A DNA stretch of 6,817 bases from Dokdonella_A sp051958935 (GTDB taxonomy: Bacteria > Pseudomonadota > Gammaproteobacteria > Xanthomonadales > Rhodanobacteraceae). Below are positions 6,746 to 6,817 of this stretch, piece by piece. The notes beneath the pieces were generated by a model. That model was not told where the DNA came from, did not search any database, and saw only the letters and a list, made by a program, of their open reading frames with translations. The DNA lies in assembly GCF_051958935.1 (NCBI RefSeq), contig NZ_JBQCFP010000076.1:1-6817 (forward strand). The letters are read 5' to 3'. Every line of letters begins with the position of its first letter. The first letter of the stretch is position 1. Made by a program: the position numbers and the translations under genes.

Positions 6746-6806
6746 GCGGCGGCCCTGATCGTGGGCCCGCCGCGAGACCGCCGGCGGGCCCCGCGCGGGC
6801 CGCCGC
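6746..6806. terminator. Two-tier GC hairpin after ndvB, possible terminator
   Basis: The outer arms GCGGCGGCCC (6746-6755) and GGGCCGCCGC (6797-6806) are exact reverse complements. So are the inner arms GGGCCCGCCG (6763-6772) and CGGCGGGCCC (6782-6791), around a nine-base loop. The two stems stack across a 7/5-base internal loop, starting 11 bases past the stop codon. No T-run follows, so an intrinsic terminator is not proven. It may instead slow the polymerase or protect the mRNA 3' end. Confidence 0.45.
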
Positions 6807-6817
6807 ACGGGTGTAAG

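Overview
The window is very GC-rich (roughly 70 % by eye) and looks like chromosomal DNA of a gammaproteobacterium, most likely in the Lysobacterales and perhaps Dokdonella/Rhodanobacter-like. Three things point that way. It has a well-conserved rlmM, which is essentially a gammaproteobacterial gene. It has an NdvB-type GH17-GT2 fusion. It also has a secreted hydrolase ending in IFRNGFD, a tail I associate from memory with exported proteins of that group. The placement is inference; no marker here fixes the genus.

Layout: positions 1-83 are an extreme G/C-tract segment with no gene. Positions 84-1838 (minus strand) encode a secreted glycoside hydrolase family 44 endoglucanase. A 147-base divergent gap separates it from rlmM (1986-3059, plus), the 23S rRNA C2498 2'-O-methyltransferase. 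A small integral membrane protein of the TVP38/TMEM64 (VTT, DedA-like) family follows at 3151-3843. The next gap, 3844-4095, holds no convincing gene but is dense with structured repeats. It contains three copies of a GGTGGGACG-type word arranged as a nested inverted repeat that starts directly at the end of the preceding gene, then two hairpins (one with a 14-bp perfect stem), then a plausible sigma-70 promoter. The last gene, 4096-6735, is a membrane-bound NdvB-like protein with an N-terminal GH17 glucanase/transglycosylase domain and a GT2 glucosyltransferase domain. A two-tier G/C hairpin lies just behind it.

Functionally this is mixed housekeeping and envelope content, not an operon for one pathway. 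GH44 is expected to cut beta-1,4-glucans or xyloglucan outside the cytoplasm. RlmM modifies rRNA. The VTT protein is an inner-membrane protein of uncertain role. The NdvB-like protein is expected to polymerise UDP-glucose into beta-1,3-glucan and to branch or cyclise it on the periplasmic side. I found no CRISPR array, tRNA, rRNA, transposase or phage gene. The least explained material is non-coding: the repeat cluster at 3844-4052, the nested hairpin at 6746-6806, and the conflict between the ndvB-like start codon and the promoter that overlaps it.
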